From positions 5,692,513 to 5,756,512 of the forward strand of contig CP034995.1 in assembly GCA_004026145.2 (NCBI GenBank): DNA of 64,000 nucleotides, given 5' to 3'. The notes beneath the pieces were generated by a model. It ran no database searches. It had not been told where the DNA came from and saw only the letters and a program-made list of their open reading frames with translations. Shown one piece after another: positions 55,733 through 64,000 of this stretch. The stretch is from Takifugu bimaculatus. Its lineage: Eukaryota > Chordata > Actinopteri > Tetraodontiformes > Tetraodontidae. Position numbers and translations under genes: made by a program. How positions within the stretch are numbered: the stretch's first letter is position 1; every line of letters starts with the position of its first letter.

Positions 55733-56149
55733 CAGTAGACTTTTATGCAGTAAACTAGAAGCACAAATCTGCCAGAAACAAAAAGGTTCTTTTAAAAATG
55801 GAGAATGTTTGAAACTCCAGGTGAAAGTTGAAGTGGAGTTATAACCTTCAGTGACTAGAGGATACCCAAGGTCTCCGCTGTTGGAAGCACCTGAACTGTC
55901 TTTTTTTTTTTTTAACCGTACCTGCAGAAAGATCAAAGCCCACTGAAATAAATTAAGATAGAAATAAAATTAACAAAAAAAGGAAGCTGATTCCCTACAG
56001 GTGGTGACAACTTTCACAATAAAAGCCATAATCATTCCTCAGAAGATGATTCCAATTCGTTATAAAAACAATTTCACATTTTTCCTGCAGATGGACTAAG
56101 GGTCACATGATGTCCTGTACAGCTGTAGGCAATACATCATGGGGCAGTT

Positions 56150-58183
56150 TCACAGAAGGAAGGGAATGATTGCAGCTCTGGAATGAGGGTAGTCTTCAAA
56201 CCTCTGTATGTAGTCCCTGCAAGAGAGAGCAGAGGGTTTTCTGTTGTCATGGTCACTGGGGTGAACAAGTATTTTGGTTATATCAACAGGCACACACCTG
56301 TGATGGTGGTAGGCTCTGGGTCCAAGGGAGCACACGGTGAAGAAGGTGAAGGCAAATGCAGGAAAAGACCAAGCAACCACGGTATAACCGCACCACTCCA
56401 CAATCTCACCCAGGAAATTCGCTCCAGACACCAGCTCAAATATTCCACCTGTACAGCAGCAGAGAACAGCTCAACAGGGTGGACAAGCACTGCAGCAGAG
56501 GACAGATGTGGAACCACTGTACCACGAGGAATCCTGTACACCAACTCTCCTGGCTTCCTCAGGTTACGCAGGATGTGGTCGCTGTGAATGTTGATGGTCA
56601 TTCCAACCAGGAAGAGAAGAAAACCTGCAGCACAAGCAGATAGTGACACTGTTAACAGGAAGTGATGGCTCCTCCTCCAGCTGTGTCCTCGGTGGATGCC
56701 GGTATGGAGGTCTGAGGCGGTTTTCAGGAGGTTAATGACAAGCATCTGCTCAGTCTTTATCTGTCATGCTCAGTTGAGTCAGAACATTCCTCACAGACCA
56801 GTTCAGCAAGTTCTGGCTCAAATCCACACAGGAATATCAGATTTCAACTGGTATGAAAGAAGGTTTCCTCAGAACAAGGAGAGATCTTCAACTTTATCTA
56901 CAGATATCAGAGGAGAAACCTCTGCTAGAGCTTCTGTCCATGACCAAGTGAGCCACTAGCAGTCAGGTGTGACCTCTGCATCAGCTGATGAACCACAACG
57001 GTTACACAGGTTCAATGTGTTTGCATCTGCATCTGTCTGTTCCCACATTCCTAGAGCTGAGCCTCGTCCTGGTTCAGGTAATCTCCCTGTTCCTGACACA
57101 AGAGTGTCCTTTGATGTGTCAGTTCTTCTGCACTGCGCCATCATGAGACTCCAGGAATCATTTATTTCCTGGTTATTACTACTGTGTTTCTCTCAGATGA
57201 TTTCACCATTGTTGCGAACCTTGGTCTCCATGGAAATGGCTGCAAAGGCTTGTGGGTGATGACAGAAATTAAGGGGAGGTTACGCAGTGACATATACCTA
57301 CGGCTTTGTGGGCCCGGGGAGGCCAGGTGTCCTCATCAGATGTGCAGTGCAGCAGGTGGTGCCCTTGCAGAAACCCATTGAGGCAACAGAAGAGAGCAGC
57401 GAAGAGTACAATTTCCACTGGGACGGGTCGTCCTTGGGTCAAGGAGGCAAAGATGAAGCTCCTGCAGGAGATGAGCAGCAACCATACGACTAAACTTCAT
57501 CTTCATCATCTTCTACCATGAAAACATGGTCGACACTTTTTCATCAAAAAGAAATTATTTTTGGTTAAAGTTGTGTTTGTAAAACTGATTCACCTGGTAA
57601 GATCTTATAAGTAAAAATCCTGGCATTTCCTGGAGTCTTTTCGGTCCTCCTGGGGCCCTGCCCTTTCTGGGCCCCACCCCCTCTGTCTGACTGCTGGTTT
57701 TAATGTAGTTTTAAAAGTTATTCAGTGATAAAAATGGATTGTTGATTCCAGGTTGTTTGTGTATGTGTTGGATGTGTAAAGTCCACAATCAGTGATGCTG
57801 CTTTAACGTGAGGAACTGCCCGGCAATGGACACGCAAACGCACACGCATTCGTGCGCATACACAAAAATGCGCGCGCGCGCTCAAACACACATCACAGCA
57901 GGTTCTCTACTCACCGGTGGAAATAGTGCAGCAGGAAGGCAAACAGGGATACACTCGCCCTGGCCCCGGTCTCTGGGCTTTGCAGCAGCAGTACCAGCGG
58001 CACAAGGAAGGCGGGGACCTCCTGCAGGAACCAGGCCAGTTTGGCCGGAAAAGTAGGTCCTTCTGCCGGGCTGTAACGGCCGTACTGGGCGGGGATCTGC
58101 CTCACTTGTTGCAACAGGTAGACCAGACCCCCAAAAATCAGAGCCCAGCTGAGGAAAGACACGAGCGAATCCTGACATTCCAT
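56150..58183 (-). CDS. srd5a2: Steroid 5-alpha-reductase type 2
   Basis: The enzyme is an ER membrane protein that reduces the delta-4,5 double bond of testosterone and related steroids with NADPH, making dihydrotestosterone. Five exons: 57915-58183 (ATG), 57298-57461, 56523-56624, 56298-56448 and 56150-56216 (TGA), 250 aa in phase (human SRD5A2 is 254). Landmarks: PAKLAWFLQEVPAFLVP and LLHYFHR in exon 1, GMTINIHSDHILRNLRKPGE, VSGANFLGEIVEW and the C-terminal FEDYPHSRAAIIPFLL typical of the family. Several hydrophobic segments are evident. The exon structure equals that of the mammalian gene. Type 2 rather than type 1 is judged from the exon 4-5 text. Teleosts can carry two type 2 paralogues, which I cannot separate here. 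Confidence 0.93.
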
Positions 58184-58204
58184 CACAGGTCCACAGTAAG
58201 CTGA

Positions 58205-58340
58205 ACTCTGAGCTCCAAGACTCGGGGAGATGGGTGGAGAGAGAGGGAGAAAGAGCGAGGAGAGGAGAGAAAGAGTGGAGAGAGGGGGAGAGATAGAGAG
58301 CGGAGAGAGGGAGGAAGAGAAGAGAGAGGGAGAGGGTTCC
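58205..58340. repeat. Purine-rich GAGA tract in the srd5a2 5' flank
   Basis: GGAGAGAGAGGGAGAAAGAG-like sequence within the first 160 nt upstream of the srd5a2 ATG, probably transcribed as 5' UTR (pyrimidine-rich on the mRNA strand). Confidence 0.7.
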
Positions 58341-58472
58341 CAAACTGTTGTTCATAAACTACAGAGAGCGAACTTCTGCTTTCACTGGTGTCGTTCCAGC
58401 ACCAACCGACGTACTTCCTCTGGTTGTTCAAATGTCCTCCAGGCGGTACTTTTACCCTTGGCGATGTCTGGG

Positions 58473-58530
58473 TATTCATAAATATTAATAAGGAGCCGTC
58501 CTCCGATTGGCCGAGGAGAGACGTGATTGG
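58473..58530 (-). promoter_or_regulatory. srd5a2: Candidate srd5a2 core promoter
   Basis: On the gene strand two CCAAT boxes (58526-58530 and 58506-58510, 20 bp apart) precede an AT-rich TATA-like stretch (TTATTAATATTTATGAAT, about 58474-58491). The ATG is a further 290 nt downstream. Confidence 0.4.
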
Positions 58531-58628
58531 CTGCTGCTGCTGTTTTTCATCGAAACTGCTGGACTTCATTGATGTAACTCTAATTACTACTAACTACTGA
58601 AGAGAATTGTCTTTATTTTATTAGCATG

Positions 58629-59223
58629 TGTTGTACCATATGTTTCTGTTTTCTGTTATAAGCACTTTAGAAGTTAGGAATAGTAGAATGTTTAATCAGT
58701 GGAATAAAGATAAGCAGTCAGTTGACCCTTCCTTGACATGAATGTTGTTTAGACAGTTGGAGCCAGGAGGAGACAGTCAGAAGGAAAGTGGTAGACCCCC
58801 ATCGTAAAACGTGACAGAATAGTTTACTGGTGTTGATAAGTTCCTCGGCAGGAATGACCTCTGACCTGGCTATCTGGGAAGATAATGGAGAAGAAGGACT
58901 GCACCAACACCAAATGAGGCGGGAAGAAGAAGATGAGGTCATCCAAGAAGAAGGACTGGATTGGAGTGAATTAGCATCAATAATTTACATATATTGTTCT
59001 ATAAAAGACTGGGCCAAGGGATAGTTAGGCGGTCAGACTTCATGCCCTGACAATTGACTCTGTTGTTTGTAGGGTTATGAACTGGCCCAGAGCTCTGTAA
59101 TATTTGTATCTTGAAATAATTTTATTGTAAATACATTTTGAAATTGGCATTTGTTTACTTGAAGTCTTCATTTAAAGAACACGCGGATTGGCAGTGACAC
59201 ACGAGAGGTATTGCAATCCAACA
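58629..59223 (+). repeat. 5' LTR
   Basis: It starts TGTTG and ends CAACA, a 5-bp terminal inverted repeat, three bases before the primer site. A TATA box (TATAAAAG) at 59000-59007 suggests the start of R near 59030. The exact left end could be 58627. The 3' LTR is not in view for comparison. No perfect AATAAA follows the TATA box. Confidence 0.75.
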
Positions 59224-59226
59224 ATT

Positions 59227-59244
59227 TGGTGACCCCGACGTGAT
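59227..59244 (+). other. Primer binding site, tRNA-Trp
   Basis: TGGTGACCCCGACGTGAT is the reverse complement of the 3' end of vertebrate tRNA-Trp including CCA. A possible major splice donor follows in the leader (AAAAG|GTAAGC at 59329-59334). Confidence 0.85.
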
Positions 59245-59454
59245 GAAGACAGAAAAGACATCTGAGGCAAAGAATTCAACAACGGTCACTTCGGAGGACA
59301 ACTGACAACAAAGGGATCCCTGATAAAAGGTAAGCAGACACCTGTTTAATCAAAGCTCTGCACATTGGCAATTTCCAAAAATGTGTCGTCACTGTCAATT
59401 GAAGTGTCCTAGTTATAAATTCCATATACAAATATTGAAACGACTGCAGTAAGT

Positions 59455-59560
59455 ACGGTTAGAGTCCGTAAATTTGAACGGTTAGAGTCCGTAAAGTTGA
59501 ACGGTTAGAGGCCGGAAGTACTGTTGAAAAAACAGGGAATAGACGGTTAGAGTAAACCGG
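59455..59560. repeat. Short tandem repeat in the retroviral leader
   Basis: About three copies of a 23-bp unit (ACGGTTAGAGTCCGTAAA...TTGA) and a fourth degenerate one near 59543, between the primer site and gag. Confidence 0.8.
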
Positions 59561-59854
59561 AACTAGTACAGTGCTGTATTGCTGTACACACAGCACTGTA
59601 TATGAAAAAGATTTGGGTTGGGACTCGGAGCGCAGTTGACGGGACGGACACTCCCGACGCTCGAGATTTGTGTTTTTGTGTGGGTTGGAAAAGTGACAGA
59701 GTGAACGTGAATTAAAAGGCTCTTTGTCCTTGGGAATTAACCCCCAGAGTGGAACCGGACCAACGAAGTTTGGTCTAGAAGCTTGTTTCACTGAGGCATT
59801 GAGTTGACCGTTGGAGTCATTCACATTCAATCTCACTTGGGAGCATAGTTAAAG

Positions 59855-62044
59855 ATGAAACTAGAATGTGGTAAAGCGTGTTGGGATCAGGGAGAATGTT
59901 CTCCCTATCCTCGGTCTGTGGAAGAACAGTGGAAGTGGACTCTTGATCAGGTGGTGAGTGGCATGAAAGAAGAGGACAGGGAGAGAGAATTGGATGCAAT
60001 AAAAAAGTTGTGGAAGGAAGCTCAGAAGCAGAAGATACTTCCCCCTCCAGAGGTGAAGGTTAATTTAGCTGAAGCATTGTGTAAGTGGGAGTCAGAAATT
60101 CACACTAGATTACAAGATCATTTGGATAATCCAAAATCCAAAGGTTTTATAGCAGGAAAATCATGGAAAAAACAGGGTAAGGAGTTAGAAGATAAGCGTC
60201 GAAGGATACATGTTGTGGCTGTGTCAGGTGCAGCGGTGCACTATTGCAGAGCTAGGGGGGTTACACGAGTGCCCAATGTAGAGAAGCCTCCATCAGAAGA
60301 TCCAAACCAGACACTGACACTTAACACCACTCTTTACCCATCATTACCTACTACCTCTTCCCCACCCCCATATCAATTGCCAGTTTTGACTACTAATAGT
60401 GGTCAGTTAGATGTGGACAGAAATGAAGAAATGCAGGAGTTACGTGAGACAGTGTGGGACCTTCGGAGACAGGTTAGCAGGATCAAACAGAGACAGGAAG
60501 AGGTTGAGGATAGCTTGGGAAAATTTGAATTTAGAGAGAAAGGTCAAGTGGTTCGCCCTAAAATCTCCCAACAAACTATATTTAAGAAACAGGACAGTCA
60601 AAAATCTGTATTAAATGTCTTTAAAAGACTTAACAATCAAACAAAACAAGAGAAAAGAGCTGATCCCTCAGGAGGATTTGCCAGGGCTGAGCGCAGGGAG
60701 GAGAAGGCAAGACTGATTTATGGCAGTGATAAAGAGGAGAGCGAGAATAAGACAGACACCCTCAAACTTCCAGCTACATTTATTGGAGAATCGGATCTTC
60801 AGGAGCCCGTTGAAGCTCAGACAAAATTATATGAAAAAGACCCAGCTTCAAGTATGGAAAATTATGAATCAGAATCAGGGGAAGAGAGTGAGTGTGAGTA
60901 CAGAGGTGTACCGTTGACAGGGGCCATAAATAATGAGGAGGTGGGTCAAACAGGAATACACACGCGGAGTAAGGGGCCCGTTTCAGGAATGCCGCAGCTA
61001 CAGGCCCCTCTGATACAGAAAAGAGGAGGACAGGAACCAGTATATGTTCCGTTTGCTATCACAGACATTAATTGTTTGGTGGATAAGATGCCCCCACCTG
61101 CAGAGGGAGGCGGCAAGTGGATGTCTACCCTTTTCAGTTTAACACAGAGCATGCAGTTGGCGATGGGAGACTTTAGAGGAATTTTAGGGAGACAAGTGTC
61201 TCTCTGGGATTTGGATAAGGTCGAGGTAGCAGCAGGTATTAAAGACAGACCTAATGCTGCACTTTTTGGCCCATGTGCAACCAGGGTTGGTGAAGCTATG
61301 AGACAGATATTTCCAGTATCTCCAGGAGCAATGCAGAACTTAAGATTTAAGTGGGAGGAAAGTGAGTCAGCACATGGATTCCTTGCGAGGTGTAAAGAGG
61401 AATGGATGTGTGCCACAGGGTGCCATCCTGGCTCAGATAATCTACACACCACTTTGTTCCGTCAGGCAATAATTTTAGGACTTCCACAGTCAGTGAAAGA
61501 AGCCATGGAAGGAAATCCTGACCTTCCAGGCAGCACAGCGGATGTCTGGGAGAGACATCTTTCTCACCACATCAACACATTTAAAGTTAAACAACAGGGA
61601 AAGAAAGAGGTGGTGATGACAGCGCAGGAACAGCTCCTAAAAATGCAGTTAGATGAAGCATGGAAAAAGCTTAATGATAAACAAAAGGAAGAGAAACAGA
61701 TGGTTCAGCAGTTTTCTCGGCAGGTGCAGCCAGATCAGTTATGTCCGCAACAGGATTTTGCTCTGATAAACCCGTATTGGGTCAGTCCAAGGGGAGGCAT
61801 GTGTGGGAGACACGGCGGGCAGGGATACGGCTTGATAGGCGGGTACTTAGGCCGAGATCAGTGTCACGCGTGCAAAGGGTATGGTCATTGGCAAAGGGAC
61901 TGTCCATATCACAACTACCCGGAGGTACCAGGCAGTGTTCCACCATCTCATGGAATTTATCACCGGAGCCGATCTCATCTGACACCGTCGAGCTTGTGGG
62001 GTTCTCAGGAAGCCCGGAGAGACTGCCGTTTTCGGTGTCATTAG
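59855..62044 (+). CDS. gag: Retroviral Gag polyprotein, open reading frame of 729 codons
   Basis: Gag forms the virus core. The frame opens at ATG 59855 and stays open to 62044. The N-terminus lacks the MG myristoylation signal. A charged Lys/Glu-rich middle region follows, then a capsid-like region at about residues 405-590 with the FLARCKEEW-type motif of gamma/epsilon retroviruses. One CCHC zinc knuckle (C-x2-C-x4-H-x4-C) lies at residues 670-683. The last about 30 codons probably read out of frame into protease sequence, because protease text continues in another frame over the same bases. An open gag beside a ruined pol is unusual for an old insertion. Confidence 0.85.
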   Translation: MKLECGKACWDQGECSPYPRSVEEQWKWTLDQVVSGMKEEDRERELDAIKKLWKEAQKQKILPPPEVKVNLAEALCKWESEIHTRLQDHLDNPKSKGFIAGKSWKKQGKELEDKRRRIHVVAVSGAAVHYCRARGVTRVPNVEKPPSEDPNQTLTLNTTLYPSLPTTSSPPPYQLPVLTTNSGQLDVDRNEEMQELRETVWDLRRQVSRIKQRQEEVEDSLGKFEFREKGQVVRPKISQQTIFKKQDSQKSVLNVFKRLNNQTKQEKRADPSGGFARAERREEKARLIYGSDKEESENKTDTLKLPATFIGESDLQEPVEAQTKLYEKDPASSMENYESESGEESECEYRGVPLTGAINNEEVGQTGIHTRSKGPVSGMPQLQAPLIQKRGGQEPVYVPFAITDINCLVDKMPPPAEGGGKWMSTLFSLTQSMQLAMGDFRGILGRQVSLWDLDKVEVAAGIKDRPNAALFGPCATRVGEAMRQIFPVSPGAMQNLRFKWEESESAHGFLARCKEEWMCATGCHPGSDNLHTTLFRQAIILGLPQSVKEAMEGNPDLPGSTADVWERHLSHHINTFKVKQQGKKEVVMTAQEQLLKMQLDEAWKKLNDKQKEEKQMVQQFSRQVQPDQLCPQQDFALINPYWVSPRGGMCGRHGGQGYGLIGGYLGRDQCHACKGYGHWQRDCPYHNYPEVPGSVPPSHGIYHRSRSHLTPSSLWGSQEARRDCRFRCH

Positions 62045-62580
62045 TGACTCGTGTTGCCAGACAGACTGTGTTGCACCCTTTTTTGATTTCACCACATTGC
62101 CATATCAACCTGTTGGGACGAGATCTCCTTGTGAGGACAGGAGCAGCTATTCTGTGTGGGGGCAAAGCTCTTGTGGTGCAATTTCCTAATGGAATGAAAC
62201 TGAACTGCTGTATTTCACACCAAGGTGTGAAGGGACAAATGCTGATGAGTCCGACACCCTCGCCAGAACAAGGGGTGTGGGCGGATATTTATTGGGGAGA
62301 ACTTGAGCCTGAGACCTCACCTGGTGTCGGTGTTGTGGCATTGTTTCAGAGCTGGAGGTCCTGGCTGTCGATGCTAAGTCCTTTTGCCCCGCCAGTTGAT
62401 CCCTATCATGTCACCCTATTTTACGACCATGGGAATAATGAGGTCTATCAGGATGCGTTTAGAGAAAAGTTACAGGGAAATTTCTGGATGATTACATCAC
62501 CGTGTTTGTGTGTTGGGCCTGAGGGTGTGGCTGCGCAGGTCGACTTTGCTGAACAGAATGAGTGGTATGAGAGACTGTAA
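61975..62580 (+). pseudogene. Retroviral protease C-terminal part fused to the start of reverse transcriptase
   Basis: In a frame different from gag, the sequence ELVGFSGSPERLPF and later NLLGRDLL mark the C-terminal half of a retroviral aspartic protease. The DTG active-site half that should precede it is absent, so the protein would be inactive. The frame continues into the N-terminal end of RT (VTLFYDHGNNEVYQ) and stops at TAA 62578-62580. Confidence 0.75.
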
Positions 62581-62582
62581 AG

Positions 62583-62960
62583 GAAATGTTGTCATTTCTG
62601 GGTCTCGCGAGCTATAGTAGACATTTTATTCCTACATATTCAGAAAAGACTACGCCCCTACGTGCAATGGTAAATGAACAGGGAATGCGTGATTTGGCAG
62701 CTCGGTTAACATGGACAACTGAGGGAGAGAAAGCGTTCATTGCTCTTAAACAGGCACTCAATACAGCTGCAAATTTGGCAGTTCCAGATTAGAAGGATAC
62801 TTTCTTTTTGGATGTTTCTGAAGGAGAACATACAGCAAATGGTGTTCTCTTTCAGAAAAAAGGGGGTGAAAGGAAAGTATTAATGTATGCAAGGATAATA
62901 CAGTGTAAGGCATGTAGCAGGGGTAGCAAAACTTTTACAAAAACAGCACATTTAGTTACG
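62583..62960 (+). pseudogene. RT thumb/connection remnant
   Basis: Text beginning EMLSFLGLASYSRHF is the connection region that normally lies about 250 residues after the point where the previous segment stops, so the RT palm with its YxDD site is deleted. A stop interrupts it at 62790-62792 and further frameshifts follow. Confidence 0.7.
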
Positions 62961-63139
62961 CTCTGACAGTTCTTACAACACATAGTGTGGTATCACTGGT
63001 CAGCTCAGCAGCATTCACCTTGACCTCACTTAGGCAGACCAGGATGGACAAGATTTTAACGGCACCACACATAACATACACTCATGAAGGGATAAAATAT
63101 GGCAGATGGTATAGGAGAGGGTGAACCACACAGATGTGA

Positions 63140-63700
63140 GAAGAAAGTGAAGAAAGATGAAAGAATCAGAGTAGACCTCAAGGCGGAGCTGTTAAAGGAT
63201 CCAGATGAAATACTATTCACAGATAGCTGTTGTTTCAGAAACCCACAGGAGGGGCTGAAAGCTGCCTAGGCAATAGTTAGAAAATGGAAGTGGAAACAGG
63301 AAAGATAACAGGTAAAGAGTCAGCACGACTTGCAGAATTGAGGGCAGTTATTAGAGCATTAGAAATATCAAAGGGAAAGAGAGTGACCATCAATACAGAT
63401 TCAGCGTATGTAGTGGGAGCGATTCACTTAGAACTTTGTCAACTTGAACTTTGGTTGCGGGCAGGTTTTAACACAGCATCAGGCTCTCTTATAAAAAATG
63501 AGGCAGATATGAGGCAACTGACACAGGCACTCATGGAACCAGCGGAGGTCACAGTCGTAAAATGCAAAGGTCACAGCAAGGAGAACTCTTTAGAGGGAAA
63601 AGGTAATGAGGCGGCCGATCAGGCAGCAAAGAAGGCTGCAGGTTATAAACTAAGTTACAATTTGTTGATGGCAGAGAAAACAGTTTACAAAATTCTTCCA
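63140..63700 (+). pseudogene. Retroviral RNase H remnant
   Basis: Fragments in more than one frame: LFTDSCCFRNPQEGLKAA followed by a stop, then from 63284 an open frame with ESARLAELRAVIRALE, NTDSAYVVGA and GNEAADQAAKKAAGY. The acidic residues typical of RNase H remain, but the frame is broken near 63270. Confidence 0.75.
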
Positions 63701-63714
63701 AGATACGACAGGGA

Positions 63715-64000
63715 AAGACTTGGTTGTGATCAAGAAGAAGCTTCTCCACAGGAAACAGTTTGGAAGGAAAAGGGGGGCAATGAAAGTTGAAGGAATTTGG
63801 CGGGGCCCAGACAGCAGACCTGTTCTCCCGCCTGGTCTGGTAGATGCCGTTCTGGAAGAGGCCCACGGCCTGACACACTGCGGGAAACCACGAATGATGC
63901 AGAGAATGTTCAATATGCAAACACTTTAATGTAAAATCAACAATTCGACCACATGAGGGCAAGTTTCCATAGCAGGGCAAGGAAAATTATAGATTTCACC
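63715..64000 (+). pseudogene. Integrase N-terminal remnant
   Basis: WRGPDSRPVLPPGLVDAVLE then EEAHGLTHCGKPRMMQRM, with the spaced histidines of the HHCC domain, stopping at 63929. RPHEGKFP follows out of frame. The gene continues beyond the right edge. Confidence 0.65.

Larger units (their letters stand above)
58629..64000 (+). mobile_element. Endogenous retrovirus (epsilon/gamma-like), 5' part, defective
   Basis: An LTR, a tRNA-Trp primer site, a leader, gag, and pol remnants follow each other in retroviral order and run off the window. Gag has one zinc knuckle and a FLARCKEEW-type capsid motif, as in gamma/epsilon-like fish retroviruses. Pol is broken by large deletions, stops and frameshifts, so the copy cannot make enzymes. 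The env gene and 3' LTR are not in view. Confidence 0.88.

Noticed and set aside
55379..55738. 119-codon plus-strand frame beginning MEKKKSREDG
   Set aside because: Its first third is a purine-rich tract and the rest overlaps the likely srd5a2 3' UTR in antisense; no homology recognised.

Overview
This is vertebrate nuclear DNA, almost certainly from a teleost fish. The genes have many short exons with GT/AG splice sites. They are separated by fish-type transposable elements (L2/Maui-like LINEs, a Tx1-like LINE, Penelope, piggyBac, pogo, and an epsilon/gamma-like endogenous retrovirus) and by long CA/TG microsatellites. I saw no operons, CRISPR arrays, tRNA or rRNA genes. All gene models below were read by eye from splice sites and remembered family sequences, without alignment software.

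Layout, left to right. (1) 1-21,340: the 5' half of a non-erythrocytic beta-spectrin gene (sptbn1-like, minus strand). It has 18 coding exons at 1456-14730, encoding both CH domains and roughly the first ten spectrin repeats; the C-terminal half lies beyond the left edge. A large intron holds a three-level transposon nest (piggyBac containing Penelope containing L2). A second L2 copy and a pogo fragment lie upstream of the start codon, and a GC-rich likely promoter/first exon lies at about 20.5-21.3 kb. (2) 22,263-25,361: polr3f (minus), complete, 316 aa. (3) 26.9-40.07 kb: dzank1 (plus), complete, 657 aa, with one 6.6-kb intron filled by two L2 copies, a Tx1-like LINE and stacked microsatellites. 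(4) 40,031-43,560: kat14 (minus), complete, 791 aa, convergent with dzank1. (5) 43,723-44,412: pet117 (minus), two exons, 74 aa, immediately upstream of kat14. (6) About 44.76-55.3 kb: tmem63b (minus), 23 coding exons, 833 aa. (7) 56,150-58,183: srd5a2 (minus), five exons, 250 aa. (8) 58,629-64,000: the 5' part of an endogenous retrovirus with a 5' LTR, tRNA-Trp primer site, an open gag and a decayed pol; it runs off the right edge.

The order and relative orientation of pet117, kat14, dzank1 and polr3f match the human 20p11.23 cluster, which supports these calls. The genes otherwise belong to unrelated pathways: membrane skeleton, RNA polymerase III, ciliary/dynein transport, ATAC chromatin acetylation, cytochrome oxidase assembly, a mechanosensitive/osmosensitive channel, and steroid reduction. 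I found no novel multi-gene system. The best second-look items are the nested transposons, a Penelope tail with a perfect 11-bp target duplication, two near-identical inverted L2 copies sharing the same frameshifts around polr3f, overlapping 3' ends of dzank1 and kat14, a frame-preserving 39-nt tmem63b exon, and the retrovirus with open gag but missing protease and polymerase cores.
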